Source: Rhamnusium bicolor
Lineage: Eukaryota > Arthropoda > Insecta > Coleoptera > Cerambycidae
Assembly: GCA_029963845.1 (NCBI GenBank)
Contig: JANEYF010004803.1
Span: 47,004 to 111,003, forward strand
Direction: 5' to 3'
DNA length: 64,000 nt
In this document: positions 1 to 10,132 of the stretch, one piece after another
Layout of the letters: every line of letters begins with the position of its first letter
Numbering within the stretch: position 1 is the stretch's first letter
Translations under genes and position numbers: made by a program
Notes under the pieces: model-generated
Databases searched by the model: none
Told to the model about the DNA's origin: nothing
What the model saw: the letters and a program-made list of their open reading frames with translations, nothing else

Positions 1-1017
1 CTCAGAATGACCTTGAAATGAGCTCTGAATGTCTTTTAAGGGTAAGCGAACACGAGGTTCGGACTCAGAGACCCCAAAAACCTATGTAAGATGTTTTTCA
101 AATTTTTTATCCACCTTTTCTTAGTTTGACCTTCAAATGACCTTGACCTTCAACATTTAGTTTGAAAAAAACCACCAGACTCTACCTAGGTACCCAGGGG
201 TTTTTGAAGTCGCTGATTCTGATGACGAGGTCGGTTAAGCTCTAGCACGTCAGGTTCAAGGTCAATTGAAGATCAAACTAAGAAAAGGTGGTTAAAAAAT
301 CTGAAAAAATTCATACATACATGAATTTTTGCAGATTTCCTGATAGCTTCTCCTCTGTTTTCTCAAATTAACCTTGAAATGACCTCAGAATGACCTTGAA
401 ATGAGCTCTGAATGTCTTTTAAGGGTAGGCGAACACGAGGTTCGGACTCAGAGACCCCAAAAACCTATGTAAGATGTTTTTCAAATTTTTTATCCACCTT
501 TTCTTAGTTTGACCTTCAAATGACCTTGACCTTCAACATTTAGTTTGTAAAAAAAACACCAGACTCTACCTAGGTACCCAGGGGTTTTTGAAGTCGCTGA
601 TTCTGATGACGAGGTCGGTTAAGCTCTAGTACGTCAGGTTCAGGGTCAATTGAAGATCAAACTAAGAAAAGGTGGTTAAAAAATCTGAATACATACATGA
701 ATTTTGCAGATTTCTTGACAGCTTCTCCTCTGTTTATCTCAAATTAACCTTGAAATGACCTCTGAATGACCTTGAATAGAGAGAGCTCTGAATATCTTTT
801 AAGGGTATGCGAACACCGCATTCGGACTCAGAGACCCCAAAAACCTATGTACGATGTTTTTTCAAATTTTTCATCCACCTTTTCTTAGTTTGACCTTCAA
901 ATGACCTTGAACCTGACGTGATAGAGCTTAACCGACCTCGGCTTCGGAATCAGCGATCCCAAAAACCCCTGGGTAACTAAATAGAGTCCTGTGTTTTTTT
1001 TTCAAACTAAATGTTAG
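1..1017. repeat. Satellite array, about 380-bp units, 2.6 copies
   Basis: Three successive units begin near 1, 384 and 760, giving periods of about 383 and 376 bp, with very high identity between the first two. Each unit contains an inverted repeat: an arm at about 111-149 (ccaccttttcttagtttga) and its reverse complement at about 250-292 (tcaaactaagaaaaggtgg), enclosing a loop of roughly 110 bp with the motif cccaggggtttttgaagtcg. In the third unit the loop is present in the opposite orientation (about 913-1016) and the array then stops. The sequence is rich in TGACCTTGA/TCAAGGTCA motifs. There is no coding capacity. The array continues off the left edge of the window. Confidence 0.9.
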
Positions 1018-1908
1018 CTTATGGACGAAAACTATATAAGTATATAATAATAGTAATAATACATTGCCTTTATTTATAAAACTAAAACATATTGACAGAC
1101 AAGATTAATGAGTTTGTGGTATTCGACCTCGGGTCGCTCTTCTATACAATCAACTCGCTCTTCCATACAACCAGCATGTCCATTATGCAGCATGTATATG
1201 TAATACATTTTGGTTTGTTTCGCCTAAAACTTGGAAGTTGATTAAAATTCGTTAAAGGATTTTTAACAGATTTTTTTACAGGATATCTAGAATAATTAAT
1301 TTGCTATGTTTTTATAGGAGCCACACGGTTGATTTTTTTTATTTGCGGCACGTGCGTAGTTTTGCAAAAGGAAAAATTACAAACTTAAATTGGTATTGTT
1401 GAGCACAGTGTATTTATTTTAGAATACTATATGCTTTGGATAAATACAGATACATCAAAAGGATAGCTAAACATACGTATTTTTATCTGTATAACGTGAA
1501 TTTCGTATTGAGAATATGCATTTGACTATTTTGCTAGATACGGGTTGGTTACAAACGACCCCAAAAACGCATTTTTCCACTACCGCAGTTGTTATTTATT
1601 TATTAATACTTAAGTATCTTTTTATCATTATTGATTATTTTTGAACAATCATGAGCATTTCACAAGTTGGGGTATTGTCCCTTTAGTAGCGGAAATAGAT
1701 CGACGTTAAATAAATGATTAAAAGAAAAAGAAAAACGTACTTAGAAGTTATACAAATAAATAACCTTCACACTTACATCAATCATTTTTTTGCTTTACAA
1801 ATAAATACTAGCGAGTAACAAAATAGCAATTTTTTAAAATAACTTCTTTTTATTTTATGTAATGAATAAAGTCCATCTCTGGAATGACGACCTGAGATCT
1901 GGGGTTTG
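1018..1908. other. AT-rich stretch, nothing recognised
   Basis: Between the satellite and the first hAT copy I see no gene or repeat boundary. A short imperfect direct duplication of a ctcgctcttc-atacaa motif lies at about 1132-1170. Confidence 0.6.
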
Positions 1909-2541
1909 CTAATCAGCAGAGTTGGCAAAAATGCGCCGCAGGACATAGGCGTACGTATCGTAATAAGTGTAATAAAAGAAATTAACTTGTATAAAAGCAA
2001 TAAACTGTTACAATTTATAACAATGTATGCACAACTTACCCTCTTAACTAGCTTAACTGGAAAAGATCTGTAAAAACTTTGCAGCATCATGTATGCTATG
2101 AAATGATCGAAGACGTTTGGGAGATTTAAGAAACACTTTTTTTGCACTTGCTAATAATGCATCTACCTCTGGAAAACCTTGTCGAATAGTTTCTGCCACA
2201 AGGTGCAAAGCATGCATTTTACATGTAACATGTACCAACCTACAACCGTGTTCTTGAAGAGAGCGGCCTACCAAACGCACTGTCGTGGTATCATGGGTCA
2301 CAAACATCAACACTTGACTTTTCAACAGGTCAAATTTTTCTAATGTCTCCAGCACCACCCGCGTAATTGTTTGCACTCAGTTAGTTTTTTGCTAGCTAAT
2401 AACAGTGGAAATGTCGGTTTAAGTGGGTGCAGTACACCTACTATATGATTTAAAATAGAATTTTTTCTGCAATATATCGTCTCGTCAATACATAACCACA
2501 GCCGTATATTTTTTTGTATACATTTGATCTTATTTACAATA

Positions 2542-2688
2542 GGTGCGTTCTTTCTATCTAAGATCTCAGCTAATCTAAGTAGTTTTGCGGTTACACTGCA
2601 TAAATAAAAGCATAATTTTATTTGATATAGCCTCCGTAACCGTAAAACTACTTAGATCAATTGAGATCTCAGTTAGAAAGAACGCACC
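2542..2688. mobile_element. 147-bp palindromic MITE inside hAT A
   Basis: Arms of about 53 bp start GGTGCGTTCTTTCTA on both strands (2542 onward and from 2688 backward), with about six mismatches, joined by a loop of about 40 bp. TA flanks both sides (2540-2541 and 2689-2690), so a TA target duplication as in Tc1/mariner is the simplest reading. An AAT duplication with a one-base-longer terminus is equally compatible. Copy F of the hAT is uninterrupted at the same place. There is no coding capacity. Confidence 0.88.
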
Positions 2689-2909
2689 TAATGTCTTCGC
2701 TTACAGTTCGTACATAATTACGCAACGTTGTACGACTTGGTAACGCACCTTGGGATTGTATTTATTCCAGAACTCCTGAAACGGTGGTTTATCGAGTATG
2801 TGCAGCGGAACATCACAGGCAATCAGCATTAAAAGTAAATCGAACATAACAACTATGTTGTCGAAGGCACGCTTTTTTTAGTTTTGTGTTGCACAGAATT
2901 TACATGACG

Positions 2910-3927
2910 CACAGTGGACGGAAACGCCGAAAAGCTGGCGAAAATATAAAGGCATTGAGCTATTTTACTGAAATTGTGCATACAGGGGTTTTTTGTGTCG
3001 CTGATCAAGAATCCGAAGTTGAATTTCGAAAAAAAACAAAATGGCGGCCATGAAATCCCCCAAAACATACCAAAAATCGCCAATTATCGCTGCATTTTTA
3101 CAAAACTTTGTATACAGTTTTTTTGGGTCACTGATGAAGAATCCCATATAGAATTTCAAAAAAATTACGGTCAAAAATATATACATAGTTCAAAAATTAT
3201 TATTGAATTGAAGCGAATTCACTTGTTTCATTTGTTTTGGGAAAATTAGGATCTGGGGAATGGAATAAAAATATGTAATGACTTTGAACGCATGAGTTGA
3301 GAACGCATGACGTTCTCATTTCATGAGAACGCATTCAAAAGGAGCCCACTTTATGGTGCACGAATGTGCATGCATCCGTGCATTCGCGCACAATTTGGTC
3401 AATATCTCGCAAAGATGCAAAAAGATGCAGCTAATTTTTTATACACTTTCGAAAAAATGTTCATTGAACACATTCCAATAAGTTTCAAGACCAACCATCA
3501 CCAACCGCGTAACTTATGGCTTTTTTTGTGGAGTTTATGAATCGTTGCATGTACAAAAAATGCACTCCACTTCGATAATTATTTACTAATTACCATATAA
3601 ATAAACTGATCTGATACTGAGATATTTTAATTGTACTTACTTTCTGATGCAGAATCCATTTTTATGACACAGAAAACTGCACTTTGAGAATTTTTACGCT
3701 GTAGACAAAATTTATCGATTTTTGAAGAGTTGCGAGCTGCCGAGGTGACGCGCTGCACGGTCGCACAATAAGTAATTTCCTCGCTCAGGTAGTGAACCTG
3801 GACCGGTATTATCGGTCGTTTCTAATGCTAGGGGTACCACTACAACGATTTGAAACGTTTCCATTTCAAAAAAAAAATCTTCATTTTTTAAATTTTGGCC
3901 AGCTTTTTGGCGTTTCCGCCCACTGTG
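2910..3927. mobile_element. Non-autonomous Transib-like element inside hAT A
   Basis: The termini are inverted repeats of about 36 bp that begin CACAGTGGACGGAAACGCC (left) and CACAGTGGGCGGAAACGCC (right, minus strand). They are flanked by a 5-bp direct repeat TGACG (2905-2909, 3928-3932). A CACAGTG start and 5-bp duplications are hallmarks of the Transib superfamily, whose ends resemble the RAG recombination-signal heptamer. The uninterrupted hAT copy F carries a single TGACC at the homologous spot. The interior has no transposase. It holds two diverged direct repeats near 2975-3035 and 3108-3160 (catacag...ttttttgggtc-ctgat-aagaatcc) and a small hairpin around 3298-3335. Chapaev/CACTA-like families are less likely because their duplications are shorter. 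Confidence 0.82.
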
Positions 3928-4021
3928 TGACGGTTACAATCACGTTTGTCTTAGCACATCAGGTCTCTCTCGCACACCTTACAAATTATAGCACCATTGT
4001 AGAATATATCCGGGAATTCAC

Positions 4022-4288
4022 GCCTTACAATGCATAGACATGCCTTCCCTACTCCAAACCCCACCGCGGACGTAAAGTCAAATTTTATTTTCAAAATAAA
4101 ATCATTATTTTGAGCACGTTTTTTGGAATTTTTCCTGTGTATATACAATCACCCACGTTTTCTGTAAACTGTGTTATTGTTTGTTTGTGTTTATATATTT
4201 ATATATAAAATAAATAAAATAAAACGTTGCCTTAATTAGAAATGTGAATAAAATAGGAAATAAAGCTGATTAAATTGAAATTGGAATT
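4022..4288 (+). mobile_element. Short retroposon with GAATTG-type tail inside hAT A
   Basis: A 267-bp insert is flanked by a perfect 10-bp duplication GGGAATTCAC (4012-4021, 4289-4298). The duplicated decamer is single in hAT copy F. The insert ends in attgaaattggaattg, a short tandem-like 3' tail, typical of a 5'-truncated LINE or a SINE; a similar tail ends at 21130. No coding region is seen. I cannot name the parent element. Confidence 0.83.
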
Positions 4289-4585
4289 GGGAATTCACTG
4301 ATAGATTTATTTACTTTGTCAGCGTAGGGCCGTGTTTTACCCTTAGGTAGGTCTAACATACTTTATTATTAAATTAATATCAAGAATAAAATACAACAAA
4401 TAAAATCATCAACAACACAACGGAGAGGAATAAAGTACATTGTACACAATACGTGGCATACCAATAGACTAAAATCAAATGTTAGTCTTTGCTAAAATAG
4501 TAAACAAGAGTCACTTACGTATTTGGGTATTTCTCTACCTGGCACCGCCCATGACTTGCGGACCAATTTGCCAACTACTAATCAG

Positions 4586-5255
4586 TACGTAGCTCATTTG
4601 GAACGTAAGGTAATAGTATCTAAAGTACTTCATAATTTTATTACTGTTTAAAATTGTTTTGACTTTGTTCCTCTGTCATTTAACAAGATACGATTTTCTA
4701 TTGCATTTACCTTTCAGTTTCTAACGAATAGTGGGGATAACGTTTGAAATGAACACAGTATATTTACATACATACTTTATAAAATAATAAATAACTTTTA
4801 GTTTTCTCAACTTTGTTTACTTCTGATAACCTCACAACAATTTGATGGAGCAACTACATGCTTCTGTGATAGTTTAGAAGTTACAATGTTTGTTCTGAAA
4901 TGCCTTGAGTCTTACCTCTATGTTCAACACTGCCTCAAGTATTCCAACAAGATATTTGTTGGAGAATCTACTTGATAAAAGCCTTAGATGGTCGTGTAAC
5001 AGTTTTGCATCGTGTAAACGCGACATAATAGCTTCATCAGACACTAGCCTCCCTTTGGCAACAATCGTTGTCCTTCCTAACGGTTATAGGACAAAAGAGT
5101 ACGGAACAATTTTTTAAAATAAATACAGCCTTACAGCCACCAATTATAAATTACACTGGCCGACACAATTTTTGTTCACACTACTGTTTTTATATTGTTA
5201 ATAGCTCCCTATTATCTGAAAAAAATATCCAATAAGTCCTAATATGTAAGGCTGG
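4586..5255. other. AT-rich stretch, nothing recognised
   Basis: No transposon end, coding trace or RNA gene could be supported here. A 70-codon open frame at 4905-5117 has no recognisable similarity and ordinary composition. Confidence 0.55.
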
Positions 5256-5452
5256 GAATCGAAGACGAATAATTCGAGTATTCAAATATTCGAGTATTCG
5301 AATACGAATTATTCTAATGGAAAATTATTCGAATATTCGAAATATTCGAATACTCGAATATATTCGAATATTCTAATATTTGAATACTCGAATACTCGAA
5401 TATATTCGAGTATTCGCATATTCGATTATATTCGAGTAAATTTGAATATTAA
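5256..5452. repeat. Degenerate (ATTCGA)n simple repeat, block 1
   Basis: About 200 bp of variants of attcgaatattcgaatactcg, self-complementary in large part, following the phrase aaggctgggaatcgaa. Such a phrase followed by ATTCGA runs can occur at ends of hAT-like elements, but I see no matching opposite terminus. Confidence 0.8.
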
Positions 5453-6076
5453 AATATATTATTAAATTATGTACGAATAGGTATGCAGTATGCATCCAAC
5501 CAAAGTAGGTAGATAGTAGGTATAGGTAGGTACCTATTCTAAAATCCAAATATATAAATAGATCATATTAGTGGTACGTTTTACTCCCAGTCAAACTATT
5601 CCATCTCTTTCTCGCCTTGACCTTATTCTTACTGTACTAAGGCAGGGGTTAAAATTAAATTTTAAATTTTAGAAAACCTGTAAATATTTAACTATTGACT
5701 TTTCATATATTTGTTTTACCTTCACAATCTGCGTCTTTTATAAAAACATTATAATTTTAGAGCACTTTTATTGTTTTCGAAAAGGAAAAATAGTCATGAC
5801 ACAGAAGTATAATAAACTAGCTCTGTTTTCGTTTTATTTAAGCTTCAATAGTTAAATTTGAACAATAGCGCCTCAATCCTAAAATAAAATACTAACTAAA
5901 TAATTGGGACTCTTAAAGCACATGTACAGGAGACATACCCTATTGTGGGTATGGAAAGCAAATCAAATTGCTGCTTAGTGGATTACATCACGACTATTAT
6001 TGTGATCTATCCAACCAAATACTCAAATACAGTATTCACTATTCGCTAGTATTCAATGCAATACCTATTAATGATG
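5453..6076. other. Spacer between the two ATTCGA blocks
   Basis: About 620 bp without recognisable coding sequence. It includes a short tggataggta-type redundancy near 5500-5530. It may be the body of a non-autonomous element bounded by the two ATTCGA blocks, but there is no direct proof. Confidence 0.4.
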
Positions 6077-6172
6077 AATATTCGAGGATCCGGATTATTC
6101 GGATACCTATTCGAATAATTCGAATTATTCGAGTATTCGAATATTCGAATATTCGAATATTCGAATATGTCT
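6077..6172. repeat. Degenerate (ATTCGA)n simple repeat, block 2
   Basis: The repeated hexamer attcga and its variants dominate from about 6077 to 6172, matching the composition of the block at 5256-5452. Confidence 0.78.
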
Positions 6173-6359
6173 ACATAACTCTGTTACAGCAAAAATATCC
6201 AGTCAAACGCGCCGAAGTTTCAAAACCTTACTTGACAAGTTTTGTTACATTTGTGGAGAATTCCTTGTCAGAAAATGTGAGAGAAGCGTATTTTCTATAT
6301 TTTGAAATTTTAGTCGGAGGTCAAGACAAGGAATGAGCTCCCCACGTTTGTTGTGTAAG

Positions 6360-7000
6360 TAATTGCGTATCACTAGTGCAGTGGATAAAATGGAAAAGAA
6401 AAAAGCATGTCATTTTTTCATTTAGACGATTGCTTTCTTTGGTGTAACAAGAACTGTGAGATATTCCAAAAAGAAAAACAAAATATCAAATATCCGAATT
6501 TGCCATAAGCCCTAAGACATGTTCCTCACAATGCATCAGACTTACCAGTGCCAATTGCTCCTTTAGATTGGCAAAATATTGCTTTGGGAGGTAATGCAAA
6601 TAGTAACGCCTCTTCAGACAGCCCAGACGAGTGTGCTGACCCTTTGTATATTCCAGAAAGTCAGAACAATAAGCAGAACTTCCTGGTTCCCGACTTAAGA
6701 AGTGTAATTTACCGGCTAATGAAACAAAGGTTACTACTTTTAGAAAAAGAAATTCATCATTTTCCGCGTGTCTAAAAATTCACTTTCTGCATTCTCGTTT
6801 AAATTGTTTTCCTAAAAATTTGGATGCGGTAAGCGACGATCAAGGAGAAAGATTTCATCAAGGTATCAGGACATTGGAAATTCGTTTCAAGGACCAAGGG
6901 ATTCAGCCATGATGGGTGATTGATTACTGTTGGTTCTTAAAGCGAGCCGAGTTGACACCCCATAAAAGCAGAAATGAACTCAGCATATGTTTTTTAAACA
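6360..7000 (+). pseudogene. Broken repeat-encoded gene with GERFHQ / DYCW signature
   Basis: Conceptual plus-strand frames contain PVPIAPLDWQNIALGG at about 6550-6596, a LVPDLRS-like segment at about 6685, and DAVSDDQGERFHQ followed by IDYCWFLKR at about 6826-6950. The order and motifs match a repetitive protein found in many arthropod genomes, where the C-terminal part reads VSDEQGERFHQ...ADYCW.LKR. I recall these genes as repeat-associated, but their enzymatic function is not clear to me. Here the frame is broken by several stops and by large gaps between the recognisable blocks. A 75-codon open frame at 6548-6775 covers one block only. Confidence 0.6.
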
Positions 7001-7267
7001 TTATTCTCTATCTTTGTAGATATATCTATGTAAGTTTAGTATATGTCATATACATCATTGATATATAGCAACAAATAGATTAGTAAAATTAACAATATGC
7101 TATTTAAATACATGTTAAAAAAAATGTTCTTTCTTGCTATTTGTGATACATAATGCACTGATTGACAGAAATATACTTTACAGTAGTTTCATTTATGTAA
7201 TTACTGAATGGCATTTATTTCAAGTAAAAGAGTTTTACATTTTGTTTCTCTTTTGGACAGTGATAAC

Positions 7268-8316
7268 TAGGGCTGTCAAAAATGTTTCGCGAGACAGTGA
7301 CGTACGCGAAATTAACTAATACGAGAAACAATAAACTGTTACAATTTATAACAATGTATGTAACACTTACCCTCTTAACTAGCTTGATCAACTAGCTTGC
7401 TTATCAGAAACTGGAGAAGGTGTGTAGCCATTTTGCAGCATCAGGTGTGTTTCTATGGTTGCCTCCATGAGTGATGTTCGCTTTGGTGAAAATATATTCT
7501 TATATTTTGAAAACGACCATTCGACATCTACTGATGTAATACACGCATACGTAAAATAGTCCTTGAACGCACTTAACGGATCTGGGGCTGCACCATCACA
7601 TATTTGTCTTAATTTGGTAAAACCGGTGTCTTTATTTAACACACTTGCGAACTGTTCTTTAACGCGCTCATTTGTTGCGTCACCTATAGCGTGTAGTAGT
7701 GTATTTTTTAATTCACATTTCATCTTATTTACCATGTCTACGTGTACAGTTGGTAGATAGTTACATAACGTTGTGCGACTTGGTAACTTCACCTGAGCAT
7801 TGTATTTATTCCAGAACTCTCGAAATGGTTGTTTATCGAGTATGTGCAGGGGAACCTCACAGACAATCAGCATTAATAGTAAATCAAACATAAACTGTGT
7901 TGTCGAAGGCATGCCATTTTTTTTATTTTTATGGTGTACACTATTTACATGAAGTCCACAGTCCCAGCACATCAAATCTTTCTCACACACTTTACAAATT
8001 ATTTTAGCACCATCATAGAATAAATCCGGGAATTCACCTATGAATTCATTCACTTTGTCAGCAAATGGCCACTTTCTACCCCTGCTTACGTCTGTCATGC
8101 TTTATTATTAAATTAATATCAACAATACAGTACAACAAATAAAATAAAAACACAAAAACAATATGCATTACGCCCAAGTGACTTAACATGTACACAACTC
8201 GAATGCTAATAATAGACTGGACTGGAGAAAGAGTTTCGCGGTCAAGGTGAATGCCGGTGACAGTAAGTACATCTGTACTCTACGACCATGATACACAGAA
8301 ACGATTTGCAGCTTTA
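7268..8316 (-). mobile_element. hAT transposon copy B, internally deleted, with exact 8-bp duplication
   Basis: The element runs from TAGGGCTGTCAAAAATG (7268) to an end that reads TAAAGCTGCAAATCG on the minus strand (8316). A perfect duplication GTGATAAC flanks it (7260-7267, 8317-8324). It is 1049 bp against 1737 bp for sister copy G, because about 690 bp of the transposase centre is missing. It carries one intact open frame (7388-8098). The exact duplication and open frame suggest a relatively recent insertion. Confidence 0.95.
7388..8098 (-). CDS. Internally deleted hAT transposase, 236 aa, open
   Basis: The frame starts MTDVSRGRKWPFADKV. A finger CKVCEKDLMCW...HVNSVHH at about residues 36-60 is a C2H2/BED-like DNA-binding domain, followed by the FMFDLLLML and FREFWNKYNAQVKLPSRTTL segments. 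At about residue 134 the sequence jumps from KCELKNTLL straight to HAIGDATNERVK, which in copy G lies about 230 residues further on. The C-terminus ACITSVDVEWSFSKYKNIF is the hATC dimerisation region; E-R of the family motif is changed to E-W. The DDE/RNase H catalytic core is gone, so it cannot transpose DNA, but it keeps DNA-binding and dimerisation parts. Whether it is expressed is unknown. The best-known parallel is the KP repressor made from deleted P elements; that role here is inference only. Confidence 0.8.
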   Translation of the reverse strand: MTDVSRGRKWPFADKVNEFIGEFPDLFYDGAKIICKVCEKDLMCWDCGLHVNSVHHKNKKNGMPSTTQFMFDLLLMLIVCEVPLHILDKQPFREFWNKYNAQVKLPSRTTLCNYLPTVHVDMVNKMKCELKNTLLHAIGDATNERVKEQFASVLNKDTGFTKLRQICDGAAPDPLSAFKDYFTYACITSVDVEWSFSKYKNIFSPKRTSLMEATIETHLMLQNGYTPSPVSDKQAS

Positions 8317-8677
8317 GTGATAACAAGAAATGCCATTAGAACGTACAATTGCAGTATATTAAATTTTATTTTAGAGATTATAATAAAATATAAAAATAAC
8401 AATAATTTGCATAATTTTCTAGTGAGTTATCAATTATAAAATTGAAATGAAGCGAATTTGATTTGAAATAAAGATTGGAAACTTGGAAATTTAATAAATA
8501 AAACACCTTTATTTTTTTATCGAATTTCGCTTTAGTGAGAATGAAAGAAATATGATGTATTATATATAGACTGTAAAAAAAAAATCTTGAGGATCCTTCC
8601 GGACTTTGAATTGACTTCTGTATTTTCCCCATATCCTATATGATTCTGTGTTCGGACGTGTACTTTACGTTATAAAG
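8317..8677. other. AT-rich stretch, nothing recognised
   Basis: No element termini or coding trace could be supported in these bases beyond the right-hand target duplication of hAT B. Confidence 0.5.
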
Positions 8678-8715
8678 TAGAGGTCCAAGCACAAATCCAT
8701 GTACTTGGACCTCTA
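8678..8715. repeat. Perfect 12-bp stem hairpin
   Basis: tagaggtccaag (8678-8689) pairs perfectly with cttggacctcta (8704-8715) around a 14-base loop. It lies just upstream of the low-complexity repeat at 8740-8990 and may be the end of a small element. Confidence 0.75.
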
Positions 8716-8739
8716 GTGCATAGTGCATAGTGCTTTCTG

Positions 8740-8990
8740 CCACTTATTACTTCCTCATCCCTCAAAGTGAGGGTTATGTATTCGTGAAAAAAATTTTGAA
8801 AATTTTTATTGCATTTCTGGTCGGATCTCGACGAATTATGACGATACACAAAATTTCAGACAGAAAAAATTTTTTGTCTGTGTATGTGTGTGTGTGTATC
8901 TGTCTGTCTGTGTCAGTTTTTGAGATAAAGCTTTCAAATTTGGTATACACATTCTAGAGATCAAGGAAGAAATTGAGTTTGTTGATGAAC
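8740..8990 (+). repeat. Interspersed repeat with tgtctgtctgtgt core
   Basis: The stretch starts with cttcctcatccctcaaagtgaggg and passes through a TG/TCTG-rich core (8877-8915) to tttttgagataaagctttcaaatttgg. A similar arrangement (cttcctcgcccaagtgagg, tctctgtgtgtct, agtttttgagacaaaatg) occurs at 28950-29095. I read both as copies of one degenerate family. Confidence 0.5.
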
Positions 8991-9035
8991 AAAATCGGTC
9001 CCAATGTCTAAAAAAAATATTAGTGACATTCCACC

Positions 9036-9108
9036 AATGTGACTTTTTTGAAACGTCTAAGTGTGACTTTTTTGAAACCTAAAAAAATGTGACTTTTTTG
9101 AAACGTCA
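9036..9108 (+). repeat. Three tandem gtgacttttttgaaac units
   Basis: The phrase gtgacttttttgaaac occurs three times at spacings of about 24-27 bp, with short diverged linkers. Confidence 0.85.
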
Positions 9109-10119
<1,011 letters not shown>

Positions 10120-10132
10120 CATGACGATAGTA

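Larger units (their letters stand above)
1990..4359 (-). pseudogene. hAT transposase pseudogene (copy A)
   Basis: The start codon is at 4359, minus strand (MLDLPKGK...RPYADKVNK). A finger segment with ICKVCERDLMC lies at about 3950-4010, the FDLLLML region at about 2800-2850, and the catalytic-domain region with VTHDTTTVRLVGRSLQEHGC, KMHALHLVAETIRQGFPEVDAL at 2053-2376. The family is the same as copies B-G. The coding region is split by three insertions and by frameshifts. The central RNase H-like region is partly lost; after FLKSPKRLRSFHS the sequence jumps directly towards the C-terminal AAKFLQ segment. The product would have bound its own terminal repeats and cut DNA; this copy cannot be active. 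Confidence 0.85.
1917..4577 (-). mobile_element. hAT DNA transposon copy A, host to three nested insertions
   Basis: The ends are CAGAGTTGGCAAA at 1917 and, read on the minus strand, TAGTTGGCAAATTGG from 4577. They are flanked by a perfect 8-bp duplication CTAATCAG (1909-1916 and 4578-4585), the length expected for hAT insertion. Inside are transposase remains on the minus strand (about 4359 down to 1990), interrupted by a MITE (2542-2688), a Transib-like element (2910-3927) and a retroposon (4022-4288). Removing the three inserts and one copy of each duplication gives a continuous sequence colinear with copies F and G. The core hAT would be about 1.2 kb, so it probably also lacks part of the C-terminal coding region. 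Confidence 0.93.

Noticed and set aside
1..1017. CRISPR array or bacterial repeat
   Set aside because: Units of about 380 bp without unique spacers, in a eukaryotic transposon landscape.
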